Of a stretch of DNA of 64,000 nucleotides, positions 41,771 through 51,999 are shown piece by piece. The DNA lies in contig NZ_QBJD02000006.1 in assembly GCF_003057745.1 (NCBI RefSeq), forward strand, positions 124,001 to 188,000. Reading direction: 5' to 3'. The translations under genes were made by a program, and so were the position numbers. The number at the start of each line of letters is the position of its first letter. The stretch's first letter is position 1. The notes beneath the pieces are model-generated. The model did no database searches. It had not been told where the DNA came from and was given only the letters and a program-made list of their open reading frames with translations. The stretch is from Enterobacter sp. RIT418. GTDB lineage: Bacteria; Pseudomonadota; Gammaproteobacteria; Enterobacterales; Enterobacteriaceae.

Positions 41771-41800
41771 ATGCCGTCACCATCCGAAATGGAGAGGAAA

Positions 41801-43096
41801 GTGAAACATCTGACAGAAATGGTGGAACACCATAAACGGGGGAATACCAACGGGATCTACGCCGTCTGTTCCGCGCATCCGCTGGTTCTTGAAGCCGCAA
41901 TTCGTTACGCCCATACGCATCAAACGCCGCTGCTGATTGAGGCCACCTCCAACCAGGTGGATCAGTTTGGCGGCTACACCGGCATGACGCCCGCCGATTT
42001 TTACGGGTTTGTCTGCCGGCTGGCCGAGTCGCTCGGTTTCCCAACCTCGCAGCTGATCCTCGGCGGGGATCATCTTGGCCCGAACCGCTGGCAAAACCAG
42101 CCGGCGCAGCAGGCGATGGCGAACGCGGAAGATCTGATCAAAAGCTACGTCGCCGCCGGGTTCAAAAAGATCCACCTCGACTGCAGCATGTCCTGTGAAG
42201 ACGATCCGATCCCCTTAACCGACGCCATCGTCGCCGAACGCGCGGCGGGTCTGGCCAGGATTGCCGAAAAGACCTGCCGTGAGTGCTTTGGCATATCCGA
42301 CCTGGTCTACGTCATCGGCACCGAGGTTCCCGTCCCCGGCGGCGCGCACGAAACGCTGACCGAGCTGGAAGTCACCACGCCGGAGGCGGCACGCGCCACC
42401 CTTGAGGCGCATCGTCACGCCTTCGAAAAGGAAGGGCTAAGCGACATCTGGCCGCGCATCATCGGCCTGGTGGTGCAGCCCGGCGTCGAGTTCGACCATG
42501 CGAACGTCTGCGACTATCAGCCGCAGAAAGCCGTCGCGCTCAGCAGGATGGTGGAAGCCTACGACACGCTGGTATTTGAAGCGCACTCCACGGACTACCA
42601 GACGCCGCAGGCCCTGCGCCAGCTGGTGAAAGATCACTTCGCGATCCTCAAGGTCGGCCCGGCGCTCACCTTCGCCCTGCGTGAAGCGCTGTTTTCGCTT
42701 GCCGCCATTGAAGAGGAGCTGCTGCCCGCCAAAGCCAGCTCCGGCCTGCGCCACGTGCTGGAAAACGTCATGCTCGACCGCCCGGAATACTGGCAAAGCC
42801 ACTACCACGGCGACGGCAACGCGAGGCGGCTGGCGCGCGGCTACAGCTACTCTGACCGCGTTCGCTATTACTGGCCCGACGCGCAGATTGATGACGCGTT
42901 CGATCGGCTGGTGCGCAACCTGGCAGACGAGCCGATCCCGCTGCCGCTGATCAGCCAGTACCTGCCGTTGCAGTACGGAAAAGTTCGCGAGGGCGCTCTC
43001 AACTCCACGCCGCGGGAACTCATCATTGACCACATTCAGGACATACTCCGGCAGTATCACACCGCCTGTGAAGGCGTAACGGCTCAAAACGCATAA
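41801..43096 (+). CDS. kbaZ: Tagatose-1,6-bisphosphate aldolase subunit KbaZ (AgaZ)
   Basis: 431 residues from the GTG at 41801, where E. coli KbaZ starts (KHLTEMV) and where GGAGAGG is 3-9 bases upstream; an ATG 10 codons earlier would overlap the SD. KbaZ/GatZ proteins are non-catalytic partners that stabilise the class II aldolase KbaY. Signatures are [46 protein letters not shown] and [10 protein letters not shown]. It is first in the aga operon, separated from its partner kbaY by six genes as in E. coli. The C-terminus is 5 residues longer than in E. coli. Confidence 0.94.
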   Translation: MKHLTEMVEHHKRGNTNGIYAVCSAHPLVLEAAIRYAHTHQTPLLIEATSNQVDQFGGYTGMTPADFYGFVCRLAESLGFPTSQLILGGDHLGPNRWQNQPAQQAMANAEDLIKSYVAAGFKKIHLDCSMSCEDDPIPLTDAIVAERAAGLARIAEKTCRECFGISDLVYVIGTEVPVPGGAHETLTELEVTTPEAARATLEAHRHAFEKEGLSDIWPRIIGLVVQPGVEFDHANVCDYQPQKAVALSRMVEAYDTLVFEAHSTDYQTPQALRQLVKDHFAILKVGPALTFALREALFSLAAIEEELLPAKASSGLRHVLENVMLDRPEYWQSHYHGDGNARRLARGYSYSDRVRYYWPDAQIDDAFDRLVRNLADEPIPLPLISQYLPLQYGKVREGALNSTPRELIIDHIQDILRQYHTACEGVTAQNA

Positions 43097-43116
43097 TTAA
43101 AAACGAGGAAAACGCT

Positions 43117-43590
43117 ATGCCAAACATTGTTTTATGCCGCATCGATGAACGCCTGATCCACGGTCAGGTCGGCGTGCAGTGGGTGGGGTTTGCGGGGGCA
43201 AACCTGGTGCTGGTGGCCAATGACGAGGTTGCAGAGGATCCGGTTCAGCAAAACCTGATGGAAATGGTGCTCGCGGAAGGGATCGCCGTGCGCTTTTGGT
43301 CGCTGCAAAAAACGATCGACAACATTCACCGCGCCGCCGATCGGCAGAAAATTCTGCTGGTCTGCAGATCGCCCGCGGATTTTCTCCGGCTGGTGGAAGG
43401 CGGCGTTCCCGTCACCCGTATCAATGTGGGAAACATGCACTACGCCAATGGCAAACGGCAAATTGCCAAAACGGTATCTGTAGACGCTAACGATGTTGCG
43501 GCCTTTAACGGTTTGAAGGCCGCCGGTGTGGAATGCTTCGTTCAGGGCGTTCCAACAGAAACTGCTTTGGATCTCTTTACACTACTCTGA
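43117..43590 (+). CDS. agaV: N-acetylgalactosamine PTS enzyme IIB, AgaV
   Basis: 157 residues of the mannose-family IIB class. The phosphorylated histidine is His15 in RIDERLIHGQVGVQW. The cytoplasmic domain passes phosphate from AgaF (IIA) to the incoming sugar through AgaW/AgaE. VGNMHYANGKRQIAKTVSV and FVQGVPTE are family stretches. It is very close to E. coli AgaV. It lies 20 bases after kbaZ with GAGGAAAA as SD. Confidence 0.94.
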   Translation: MPNIVLCRIDERLIHGQVGVQWVGFAGANLVLVANDEVAEDPVQQNLMEMVLAEGIAVRFWSLQKTIDNIHRAADRQKILLVCRSPADFLRLVEGGVPVTRINVGNMHYANGKRQIAKTVSVDANDVAAFNGLKAAGVECFVQGVPTETALDLFTLL

Positions 43591-43600
43591 GGGATTCACA

Positions 43601-44380
43601 ATGGAAATCAGTCTATTGCAGGCATTCGCGTTAGGCATCCTTGCCTTTATCGCGGGCCTGGACATGTTTAACGGGTTAACGCATATGCACCGCCCGGTGG
43701 TGCTTGGGCCGCTGGTCGGCCTGATACTGGGCGATCTGCACACCGGTATTTTAACCGGCGGTACGCTGGAGCTGGTCTGGATGGGGCTGGCCCCGCTGGC
43801 GGGCGCGCAGCCGCCGAACGTCATTATCGGCACCATTGTTGGCACCACGTTCGCCATCACCACGGGCGTTAAGCCGGACGTCGCCGTAGGGGTCGCCGTG
43901 CCGTTCGCGGTGGCGGTACAGATGGGGATTACGTTCCTGTTCTCGGTGATGTCCGGGGTGATGTCCCGCTGCGACCGCATGGCGGCCAATGCCGATACCC
44001 GCGGCATCGAGCGGGTTAACTACCTGGCGCTGCTGGCGCTCGGCCTCTTCTACTTCCTGTGCGCTTTCCTGCCGATCTACTTCGGCGCGGAACACGCGAA
44101 AACCGCCATTGACGTCCTGCCGGAGCGCCTGATTGACGGCCTCGGCGTGGCGGGCGGCATCATGCCCGCGATCGGCTTCGCCGTGCTGCTGAAGATCATG
44201 ATGAAAAACGTCTATATCCCCTATTTCATTATCGGCTTTGTCGCCGCGGCCTGGCTGAAGCTGCCGGTGCTGGCGATTGCCGCCGCCGCGCTGGCCATGG
44301 CGCTGATCGACCTGATGCGAAAATCGCCTGAACCGTCTGCTCCCGCTGCGCAAAAAGAGGAATTTGAAGATGGCATCTAA
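43601..44380 (+). CDS. agaW: N-acetylgalactosamine PTS enzyme IIC, AgaW
   Basis: 259 residues from the ATG at 43601, placed after GAGGGATTCAC. It is a mannose-family IIC with about seven membrane segments and the typical GPLVGLILGDLHTGILTGGT signature. Together with AgaE it forms the sugar channel in the inner membrane. In E. coli K-12 the agaW gene is truncated by a deletion; here it is full length, as in strains able to use N-acetylgalactosamine. The last 11 bases overlap agaE. Confidence 0.93.
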   Translation: MEISLLQAFALGILAFIAGLDMFNGLTHMHRPVVLGPLVGLILGDLHTGILTGGTLELVWMGLAPLAGAQPPNVIIGTIVGTTFAITTGVKPDVAVGVAVPFAVAVQMGITFLFSVMSGVMSRCDRMAANADTRGIERVNYLALLALGLFYFLCAFLPIYFGAEHAKTAIDVLPERLIDGLGVAGGIMPAIGFAVLLKIMMKNVYIPYFIIGFVAAAWLKLPVLAIAAAALAMALIDLMRKSPEPSAPAAQKEEFEDGI

Positions 44381-45248
44381 TCACACCGTTCTGCCGGGCG
44401 CGTCCGAGAGCGAGGAAACCCTGCTCACCGGCGTCAATGAAAACGTCTACGAAGACCAGGGCATCGGCGCCGAGCTGACGAAAAAAGACATCAACCGCGT
44501 GGCCTGGCGCTCCATGCTGCTGCAGGCCTCGTTTAACTACGAGCGTATGCAGGCCTCCGGCTGGCTTTACGGACTGCTGCCCGCGCTGAAAAAGATCCAC
44601 ACCAACAAGCGGGACCTCGCGCGCGCCATGAAAGGCCACATGGGCTTCTTCAATACCCATCCGTTCCTGGTGACGTTTGTGATCGGCATTATCCTGGCGA
44701 TGGAGCGCTCCAAGCAGGACGTGAACAGCATTCAGAGCACCAAGATTGCCGTGGGCGCGCCGCTCGGCGGCATCGGCGACGCCATGTTCTGGCTCACGTT
44801 GCTACCCATCTGCGGCGGTATCGGCGCCAGCCTGGCGCTTCAGGGCTCCATTTTGGGTGCCGTGGTCTTTATCGTGCTGTTTAACGTGGTCCACCTCGGC
44901 CTGCGGTTTGGCCTGGCGCACTACGCCTACCGTATGGGCGTGGCGGCGATCCCGCTGATAAAAGCCAACACCAAAAAGGTTGGTCACGCGGCGTCCATCG
45001 TCGGGATGACGGTCATCGGCGCGCTGGTGGCGACCTACGTGCGCCTCAACACCACGCTGGAGATTAAGGCCGGTGATGCGGTCGTCAAGCTGCAAACCGA
45101 CGTCATCGACAAGCTGATGCCCGCCTTCCTGCCGCTGGTCTACACCCTGACCATGTTCTGGCTGGTGCGCCGCGGCTGGAGCCCGCTGCGCCTGATTGGC
45201 ATCACCGTGGTGCTGGGCGTGGTCGGCAAGTTCCTTCACTTCCTGTAA
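44370..45248 (+). CDS. agaE: N-acetylgalactosamine PTS enzyme IID, AgaE
   Basis: 292 residues from the ATG at 44370 (GAGGAA upstream), overlapping agaW by 11 bases. It is a mannose-family IID: a cytoplasmic N-terminal part (KKDINRVAWRSMLLQASFNYERMQ split by a linker), then IGDAMFWLTLLPICGG, which is the IID glycine-rich core, and C-terminal membrane helices ending VVGKFLHFL. It pairs with AgaW for transport of N-acetylgalactosamine with phosphorylation at C6. Confidence 0.94.
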   Translation: MASNHTVLPGASESEETLLTGVNENVYEDQGIGAELTKKDINRVAWRSMLLQASFNYERMQASGWLYGLLPALKKIHTNKRDLARAMKGHMGFFNTHPFLVTFVIGIILAMERSKQDVNSIQSTKIAVGAPLGGIGDAMFWLTLLPICGGIGASLALQGSILGAVVFIVLFNVVHLGLRFGLAHYAYRMGVAAIPLIKANTKKVGHAASIVGMTVIGALVATYVRLNTTLEIKAGDAVVKLQTDVIDKLMPAFLPLVYTLTMFWLVRRGWSPLRLIGITVVLGVVGKFLHFL

Positions 45249-45263
45249 AGCAAAGAGGTTGCG

Positions 45264-45698
45264 ATGTTAGGCATTATTTTGACGGGTCACGGCGGCTTTG
45301 CCAGCGGGCTTGAGCAGGCGATGAAGCAGATCCTCGGCGAGCAGCCGCAGTTTATCGCTATCGATTTTCCCGAGACGTCCACCACGGCGCGGCTCACCGA
45401 ACAGCTTGAGCAGGCGGTTAACGGCCTGGACGCGCGGCACGACATTGTGTTTCTCACCGATCTGCTGGGCGGCACGCCGTTTCGCGTGGCCTCGACGCTG
45501 GCGATGCAAAGACCGGGTAGCGAAGTAATAACCGGCACCAATCTTCAGCTCTTACTGGAGATGGTGCTGGAGCGCGACGGGCTCAGCAGCGAAGCGTTTC
45601 GCCTGCAGGCGCTGGCGTGCGGACACCGCGGGCTGACCAGCCTGGTTGACGAGCTGGCGCGCTGTCGCGAGGACGCTCCCGCCGAGGAAGGCATATGA
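45264..45698 (+). CDS. agaF: N-acetylgalactosamine PTS enzyme IIA, AgaF
   Basis: 144 residues of the mannose-family IIA fold. The active-site histidine is His9 in IILTGHGGFASG; FLTDLLGGTPFRVAS is the second conserved loop. It takes phosphate from HPr and hands it to AgaV. The stop overlaps the agaA start by 4 bases (ATGA), so the PTS and the deacetylase are translationally coupled. Confidence 0.94.
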   Translation: MLGIILTGHGGFASGLEQAMKQILGEQPQFIAIDFPETSTTARLTEQLEQAVNGLDARHDIVFLTDLLGGTPFRVASTLAMQRPGSEVITGTNLQLLLEMVLERDGLSSEAFRLQALACGHRGLTSLVDELARCREDAPAEEGI

Positions 45699-46828
45699 GC
45701 CAGCTGCTGCGCGCGCGCCGCCTGCTCACGGAACAGGGCTGGCTTACCGACCACCAGCTGCGCATGGATAACGGCATCATCACGGCGATCGAACCGATTC
45801 CTGCGGGCGTGACGGCCCGCGAGGCCGAGCGGCTTTGCCCGGCCTACATCGATATCCACGTCCACGGCGGTGCGGGCGTGGACGTGATGGACGATGCGCC
45901 CGGCGTGCTTGATACCTTAGCCATGCACAAGGCGCGCGAAGGCGTGGGGGCGTTTCTGCCCACGACCGTCACCGCGCCGCTGGCGGCCATTCATGCGGCA
46001 CTTGGGCGCATCGCCCAACGGGTGAAGTCCGGCGGTCCCGGCGCGAGGGTTCTCGGCAGCTATCTGGAAGGCCCGTATTTTACGCCGCAGAACAAAGGCG
46101 CCCACCCGCCGGAGCTGTTTCGGGAGCTGGACATCGCCGGGCTGGACGCGCTGATTGCCGTCTCGCGGAACACGCTGCGCGCGGTGGCGCTGGCACCGGA
46201 AAAAGCGGGCGCGCTCGCGGCAATTCGCCACCTCAAGCAGCGGGGCGTGCGCGTTATGCTCGGGCACAGCGCCGCCACGTGCGAGCAAACCCGCGCCGCG
46301 TTTGACGCGGGAGCGGACGGGCTGGTGCACTGCTACAACGGCATGACCGGGCTGCACCATCGCGAGCCGGGCATGGTGGGCGCAGGGCTTACCGATGCGC
46401 GGGCCTGGCTGGAGCTGATTGCCGACGGTCATCACGTTCATCCGGTCGCCATGCGGCTTTGCACCTGCTGCGCGAAGGATCGCGTAGTGTTAATCACCGA
46501 CGCGATGCAGGCCGCAGGCATGCCCGACGGGCGGTACACGCTGTGCGGTGAATACGTTGTTATGCAAAGCGGCGTGGTGCGCACCGCGTCCGGGGGGCTG
46601 GCGGGCAGCACGCTTTCGCTGGATGCCGCCGTGAGGAATATGGTCGAGCTGGCAGGCGCAGCGCCTGAAGAGGCGATACATATGGCTTCGCTGCATCCGG
46701 CCCGCCTGCTGGGCATTGACGGCGAGCTTGGCTCGCTGAGGCCGGGCAAGCGCGTAAACCTGATCGCGCTGGACGACGGTTTACACCTGCAAAATATCTG
46801 GATTGAAGGTCAGGCTCTCCCCCTGTAG
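45695..46828 (+). CDS. agaA: N-acetylgalactosamine-6-phosphate deacetylase AgaA
   Basis: 377 residues of the NagA-type amidohydrolase superfamily, removing acetate from GalNAc-6-phosphate in the cytoplasm. Metal and catalytic motifs: DIHVHG (residues 53-58), LEGPYF, GHSAAT, HCYNGMTGLHHREPG, DGHHVHP and the general-base Asp in LITDAMQAAG. In E. coli K-12 agaA has lost its 5' end; this copy is complete, so the organism should grow on GalNAc. A perfect terminator hairpin follows, separating this operon from agaS. Confidence 0.94.
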   Translation: MSQLLRARRLLTEQGWLTDHQLRMDNGIITAIEPIPAGVTAREAERLCPAYIDIHVHGGAGVDVMDDAPGVLDTLAMHKAREGVGAFLPTTVTAPLAAIHAALGRIAQRVKSGGPGARVLGSYLEGPYFTPQNKGAHPPELFRELDIAGLDALIAVSRNTLRAVALAPEKAGALAAIRHLKQRGVRVMLGHSAATCEQTRAAFDAGADGLVHCYNGMTGLHHREPGMVGAGLTDARAWLELIADGHHVHPVAMRLCTCCAKDRVVLITDAMQAAGMPDGRYTLCGEYVVMQSGVVRTASGGLAGSTLSLDAAVRNMVELAGAAPEEAIHMASLHPARLLGIDGELGSLRPGKRVNLIALDDGLHLQNIWIEGQALPL

Positions 46829-46850
46829 ACCTTTCATTGTCTGTCCATTT

Positions 46851-46890
46851 GGCCTTGCGACGTCCAATCGCAAGGCCTTTCTTTTCCTTT
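46851..46890 (+). terminator. Intrinsic terminator after agaA
   Basis: GGCCTTGCGA (46851-46860) pairs perfectly with TCGCAAGGCC (46869-46878), followed by TTTCTTTTCCTTT. It splits the locus into kbaZ-agaVWEFA and agaS-kbaY plus downstream genes. Confidence 0.85.
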
Positions 46891-46922
46891 CCTTCGTTGT
46901 TCGCATTTCCTTTGCGATCACA

Positions 46923-47021
46923 CTTTTCGTTTTATTTCCTTTCTTTCATTGAACTTTCGATTTCTTTTCTATAGATTTTATTTAACTGCTGAAGTGAATA
47001 AGTGAAACGAAACGAAAGATA
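46923..47021. promoter_or_regulatory. AgaR operators upstream of agaS
   Basis: CTTTTCGTTTTATTTCCTTT (46923), ACTTTCGATTTCTTTTCT (46953) and, inverted, AGTGAAACGAAACGAAAGAT (47001-47020) repeat the pattern found ahead of kbaZ. They show that the second aga transcription unit has its own AgaR-controlled promoter, as reported for E. coli agaS. Confidence 0.68.
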
Positions 47022-47074
47022 GCAATACGTTTGCCTGCGTCTGAAGTGACATTCACGCGACTAAGGACTGAGTT

Positions 47075-48220
47075 ATGCCTGAAATGAATACCGCCGCAAC
47101 CGGCACATGGACAGAAAGCGAGATCCGCCAGCAGCCCGACAGCTGGCTCCGCTCGCTCAACAACATCGACAGCCTGCGTTCCTCGATCGACGACTTCCTG
47201 ACGCCGCTGCTGCGCAAAAGCGACCTGCGGATCGTGCTGACCGGCGCGGGAACCTCCGCATTTATCGGCGACATTATCGCGCCGTGGCTCGCCAGCCACA
47301 CCGGGAAAAACATCAGCGCCGTGCCCACGACGGATCTGGTCACCAATCCGATGGATTACTTCAGCGCGGCGCACCCGCTGCTGCTGGTCTCGTTTGCCCG
47401 GTCCGGCAACAGCCCGGAAAGCGTCGCGGCGGTCGAGCTGGCAAATCAGTTCGTGCCGGAGTGCTACCACCTGTCTATCACCTGCAACGAAGCGGGAAGC
47501 CTGTACCAGAACGCGATCGATAGCGATAACGCCTATGCCCTGCTGATGCCCGCCGAGACGCACGATCGCGGCTTTGCGATGACCAGCAGCATCACCACCA
47601 TGATGGCGAGCTGCCTGGCGGTTTTCGCGCCTGAGACGATCAACGCCACCACCTTCCGCGACGTGGCCGATCGCTGCCGGGCGATCTTGACGTCGTTAGG
47701 CGATTTCAGCCAGGGCGTGTTCGGCAGCGAGCCGTGGAAAAGGATTGTTTACCTCGGCAGCGGCGGGCTGCAGGGCGCCGCGCGCGAGTCGGCGCTGAAG
47801 GTGCTGGAGCTGACGGCGGGCAAGCTGGCCGCGTTTTATGACTCCCCTACCGGCTTCCGCCACGGGCCGAAATCGCTGGTGGACGGCGAAACGCTGATCG
47901 TCGCGTTTGTTTCCAGCCACCCGTATACGCGCCGGTACGATCTGGATCTGCTGGCCGAGCTGCGCAGGGATCGCCAGGCGATGCGCGTGGTGGCGATTGC
48001 CGCAGAAAGCGATCCGATTGTCGAAGCCGGGCCGCACATTCTGCTGCCGCCGTCACGGACGTTTATCGACGTGGAGCAGGCCTTCTGCTTCCTGATGTAT
48101 GCCCAGGTCTTCGCGCTCACCCAGTCCCTGAGCGTGGGCAACACTCCCGATACGCCGTCCGCCAGCGGCACCGTAAACCGCGTCGTACAGGGCGTCATTA
48201 TTCATCCGTGGCAGGCCTAA
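47075..48220 (+). CDS. agaS: Galactosamine-6-phosphate deaminase/isomerase AgaS
   Basis: 381 residues with two SIS (sugar isomerase) domains: the first around RIVLTGAGTSAFIGD and LLVSFARSGNSPESVAAV, the second around IVYLGSGGLQGAARESALKV and GFRHGPKSLVD. AgaS deaminates and isomerises galactosamine-6-phosphate to tagatose-6-phosphate, which is the step after AgaA. AAGGACTGAG lies upstream of the ATG, and the promoter region holds AgaR sites. It heads the second unit of the locus. Confidence 0.93.
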   Translation: MPEMNTAATGTWTESEIRQQPDSWLRSLNNIDSLRSSIDDFLTPLLRKSDLRIVLTGAGTSAFIGDIIAPWLASHTGKNISAVPTTDLVTNPMDYFSAAHPLLLVSFARSGNSPESVAAVELANQFVPECYHLSITCNEAGSLYQNAIDSDNAYALLMPAETHDRGFAMTSSITTMMASCLAVFAPETINATTFRDVADRCRAILTSLGDFSQGVFGSEPWKRIVYLGSGGLQGAARESALKVLELTAGKLAAFYDSPTGFRHGPKSLVDGETLIVAFVSSHPYTRRYDLDLLAELRRDRQAMRVVAIAAESDPIVEAGPHILLPPSRTFIDVEQAFCFLMYAQVFALTQSLSVGNTPDTPSASGTVNRVVQGVIIHPWQA

Positions 48221-49105
<885 letters not shown>

Positions 49106-49159
49106 TCCCATCGCGCATTACGTCAGTACCTAAAAAATAACTATAAGCCTCGCAAATAT

Positions 49160-49191
49160 GAAGGCGCGTTCTTATTCACGACCGCGCCTTC
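49160..49191 (+). other. Stem-loop between kbaY and the PTS IICB gene
   Basis: GAAGGCGCG (49160-49168) pairs perfectly with CGCGCCTTC (49183-49191) around a 14-base loop. No T-run follows, so it is more likely an mRNA stabiliser or processing site that sets the kbaY/IICB ratio than a full terminator. Confidence 0.5.
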
Positions 49192-49225
49192 CATTACCAT
49201 AAAAAAATTCCGAGGAGTACCCTAC

Positions 49226-50797
49226 ATGACACAGGAAAAGTCATTTAAATCGAAAGCGTGGGCGTTTTTTCAGAGCCTGGGAAAGACCTTTATGTTTCCG
49301 GTCTCCCTTTTGGCGTTTATGGGCCTGCTGCTGGGCATCGGCAGCTCGGTAACCAGCCCTTCCACGATTAAAAGCTTTCCTTTTCTCGGCGGCGAACTCA
49401 CGCAGCTGACCTTTGGCTTTATCGCGATGGTGGGCGGCTTCGCCTTTACCTATCTTCCGCTGATGTTCGCCATGGCGATCCCTATGGGCCTCGCCAAACG
49501 CAATAAGGCCGTGGGCGCGTTTGCCGGGTTTGTTGGCTACATGCTGATGAACATGAGCATCAACTATTACCTGACCGCCACCCACCAGCTCGCCGATGCC
49601 GCTACCATGCGCCAGGTGGGCCAGTCCATCGTGCTCGGGATCCAAACTCTGGAAATGGGCGTGCTGGGCGGCATCGTCGTGGGGGTAATCACTTACTTCC
49701 TGCACGAGCGCTTTCAGGACACGGTGCTGCACGACGCCTTCGCCTTCTTTAGCGGCATCCGCTTCGTGCCGATTATCACCGCCCTGACGCTCTCCCTCGT
49801 GGGCCTCTTTATTCCGCTGCTGTGGGAATACGTTGCGATGGGCATCGCCGGAATCGGCCACATCATCCAGAGCACCAGCGTCTTTGGCCCGTTCCTCTAC
49901 GGCGTCGGCGTGCTGCTGCTCAAGCCGTTTGGCCTGCACCACATCCTGCTGGCAATGGTGCGCTTCACGCCCGCGGGCGGCATCGAGATGGTTAACGGAC
50001 ACGAAGTCGCCGGGGCGCTGAACATCTTCTACGCCGAGCTGAAGGCGGGCCTGCCGTTCAGCCCGCACGTCACCGCGTTCCTGTCGCAGGGCTTTATGCC
50101 AACCTTTATCTTTGGCCTTCCGGCGGTCGCCTACGCCATCTATCGCACCGCGCGGCCGGAAAACCGCCCGGTGATTAAGGGCCTGCTGCTCTCCGGCGTG
50201 CTGGTGTCGGTGGTGACCGGCATTTCAGAACCGATCGAGTTTCTGTTCCTGTTTATCGCCCCCGCGCTGTACGCCTTCCACATCGTGATGTCCGGCCTGG
50301 CGCTGATGGTGATGGCGCTGCTGGGCGTGACCATCGGTAATACCGACGGCGGGATCCTCGACCTGCTGATCTTCGGCGTGATGCAGGGCATGTCCACCAA
50401 ATGGTACCTGGTGTTCCCGGTCGGCATTGCCTGGTTTGCCATCTACTTCTTCGTCTTCCGCTGGTACATCCTCAGGCACGATATCAAAACGCCGGGACGC
50501 GAGGTGGATCCTCAGGGCGCGCTGCAGGCCGTGGAGGCCAACACCCGGGCAAGGGGAAAATCAAAATACGATCACGGGCTGATCCTGCGCGCGCTGGGCG
50601 GCAAAGAGAACATTGAGTCGCTCGACAACTGCATCACCCGCCTGCGCCTGGTGGTAAAGGATATGGGGCTTATCGACCAGCAGGCGCTGAAGGAAGCGGG
50701 CGCCCTGTCGGTGGTGGTGCTGGATGCGCACAGCGTGCAGGTGATCATTGGTCCGCAGGTGCAGAGCGTGAAAACCGGCATTGAAGCGTTAATTTAA
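49226..50797 (+). CDS. MalX-like PTS enzyme IICB (glucose/maltose family)
   Basis: 523 residues, an inner-membrane IIC domain (about residues 10-420) joined to a cytoplasmic IIB domain. IIC landmarks: GKTFMFPVSLLAFMGLLLGI, FAGFVGYMLMN, PFGLHHILLAMVRF, GISEPIEFLFLFIAP and TIGNTDGGILD, all parallel to E. coli MalX. The IIB phosphorylation site is Cys469 in SLDNCITRLRLVVKD. No IIA gene is nearby, so phosphate would come from the general EIIA-Glc (Crr). It stands where E. coli has agaBCD. Position suggests a galactosamine-type or related sugar; the real substrate is unknown. Confidence 0.88.
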   Translation: MTQEKSFKSKAWAFFQSLGKTFMFPVSLLAFMGLLLGIGSSVTSPSTIKSFPFLGGELTQLTFGFIAMVGGFAFTYLPLMFAMAIPMGLAKRNKAVGAFAGFVGYMLMNMSINYYLTATHQLADAATMRQVGQSIVLGIQTLEMGVLGGIVVGVITYFLHERFQDTVLHDAFAFFSGIRFVPIITALTLSLVGLFIPLLWEYVAMGIAGIGHIIQSTSVFGPFLYGVGVLLLKPFGLHHILLAMVRFTPAGGIEMVNGHEVAGALNIFYAELKAGLPFSPHVTAFLSQGFMPTFIFGLPAVAYAIYRTARPENRPVIKGLLLSGVLVSVVTGISEPIEFLFLFIAPALYAFHIVMSGLALMVMALLGVTIGNTDGGILDLLIFGVMQGMSTKWYLVFPVGIAWFAIYFFVFRWYILRHDIKTPGREVDPQGALQAVEANTRARGKSKYDHGLILRALGGKENIESLDNCITRLRLVVKDMGLIDQQALKEAGALSVVVLDAHSVQVIIGPQVQSVKTGIEALI

Positions 50798-50809
50798 CAG
50801 GGGGTTGGT

Positions 50810-51982
50810 GTGTTTGATTTCGACAAAATCATTGAGCGCAAAAGCGACAAGTGCCGCAAGTGGGACCACGCGTTCGTCTGCTCGCGCTTCGGCAGCGTCC
50901 CGGAGGGGTTTATCCCGCTGTGGATTGCCGACATGGATTTCACCTCGCCGCCCGCGGTGATTGAGGGCTTTCAGCGCATCGTGGAGCACGGCACCTTCGG
51001 CTACACGTGGTGCTTCGACGAGTTTTACGACGCGGTGATTAACTTCCAGCAAACGCGCCATCGGGTTGAGGTGGAGAAATCGTGGATTACCCTCACCTAC
51101 GGCACCGTTTCCACGCTGCACTACACGGTGCAGGCGTTCTGCGCGCCCGGCGACTGCGTGATGATGAACACGCCGGTATACGACCCGTTCGCAATGGCCA
51201 CGCAGCGCCAGGGCGTGCGGGTGCTCGCGAATCCGCTGCGCGTGGAAGAGAACCGCTATCACCTCGATTTTGACCTGGTTGAAGAGCAGCTCAGGACGCA
51301 GCGTCCGACGCTGTGGTTCTTCTGCTCGCCGCACAACCCTTCGGGCCGGATCTGGCGCGCCGATGAGATCCGCCAGGTCTCCGATCTTTGCCAGCGCTAC
51401 GGCACGATCCTGGTGGTCGATGAGGTTCACGCGGAACACCTGCTGGACGGCGAGTTTGTCAGCTGTCTGGCATCGGGCTGCGCCGCGCGGGAGAACCTGA
51501 TCGTGCTGACCTCGCCGAACAAGGCCTTCAACCTCGGCGGCCTGAAAACGTCCTATTCGATGATCCCCGACCCGACCCTGCGCCAGCGCTTTCGCCAGCA
51601 GCTGGAGAAAAACTCCATTACCTCGCCCAACATTTTCGGCGTATGGGGAATTATCTTCGCCTACCGGCACGGCCTGCCGTGGCTGGACGCGCTGAACGAC
51701 TATCTGCGCGGGAACGCGCGCTATCTGGCGGATGCCATCCAGACCCACTTCCCCGCCTGGAAAATGATGAACCCGGAATCATCGTACCTGGCGTGGGTAG
51801 ACGTCAGCGCGGACGAGCGCAGCGCGACGCAGCTGACGGAACACTTCGCCCGCCAGGCCGGCGTGGTCATTGAAGACGGCAGCCACTACGTGCAAAACGG
51901 CGAAAACTACCTGCGCATTAATTTCGGCACCCAGCGCTACTGGCTGGAGCAGTCCATTCAACGAATGCTGACGCATTATTAA
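50810..51982 (+). CDS. MalY-like PLP-dependent aminotransferase/C-S lyase
   Basis: 390 residues, fold-type I PLP enzyme of the MalY/PatB group. It starts FDFDKIIERKSDKCRKWD as MalY does; PLW(I)ADMDF, FFCSPHNPSGRIW (residues ~171-183), DEVHAEH and the PLP lysine Lys238 in SPNKAFNLGG are present, with LRINFGTQR near the end binding substrate carboxylate. MalY has beta-cystathionase activity and also restrains MalT in E. coli. Next to a MalX-like PTS this is a malXY-like pair placed inside an aga locus. The start is GTG with AGGGGG 6 bases upstream, 12 bases after the PTS gene. The role in sugar use is unknown. Confidence 0.85.
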   Translation: MFDFDKIIERKSDKCRKWDHAFVCSRFGSVPEGFIPLWIADMDFTSPPAVIEGFQRIVEHGTFGYTWCFDEFYDAVINFQQTRHRVEVEKSWITLTYGTVSTLHYTVQAFCAPGDCVMMNTPVYDPFAMATQRQGVRVLANPLRVEENRYHLDFDLVEEQLRTQRPTLWFFCSPHNPSGRIWRADEIRQVSDLCQRYGTILVVDEVHAEHLLDGEFVSCLASGCAARENLIVLTSPNKAFNLGGLKTSYSMIPDPTLRQRFRQQLEKNSITSPNIFGVWGIIFAYRHGLPWLDALNDYLRGNARYLADAIQTHFPAWKMMNPESSYLAWVDVSADERSATQLTEHFARQAGVVIEDGSHYVQNGENYLRINFGTQRYWLEQSIQRMLTHY

Positions 51983-51999
51983 ATAAGGATCTTGCCCTG

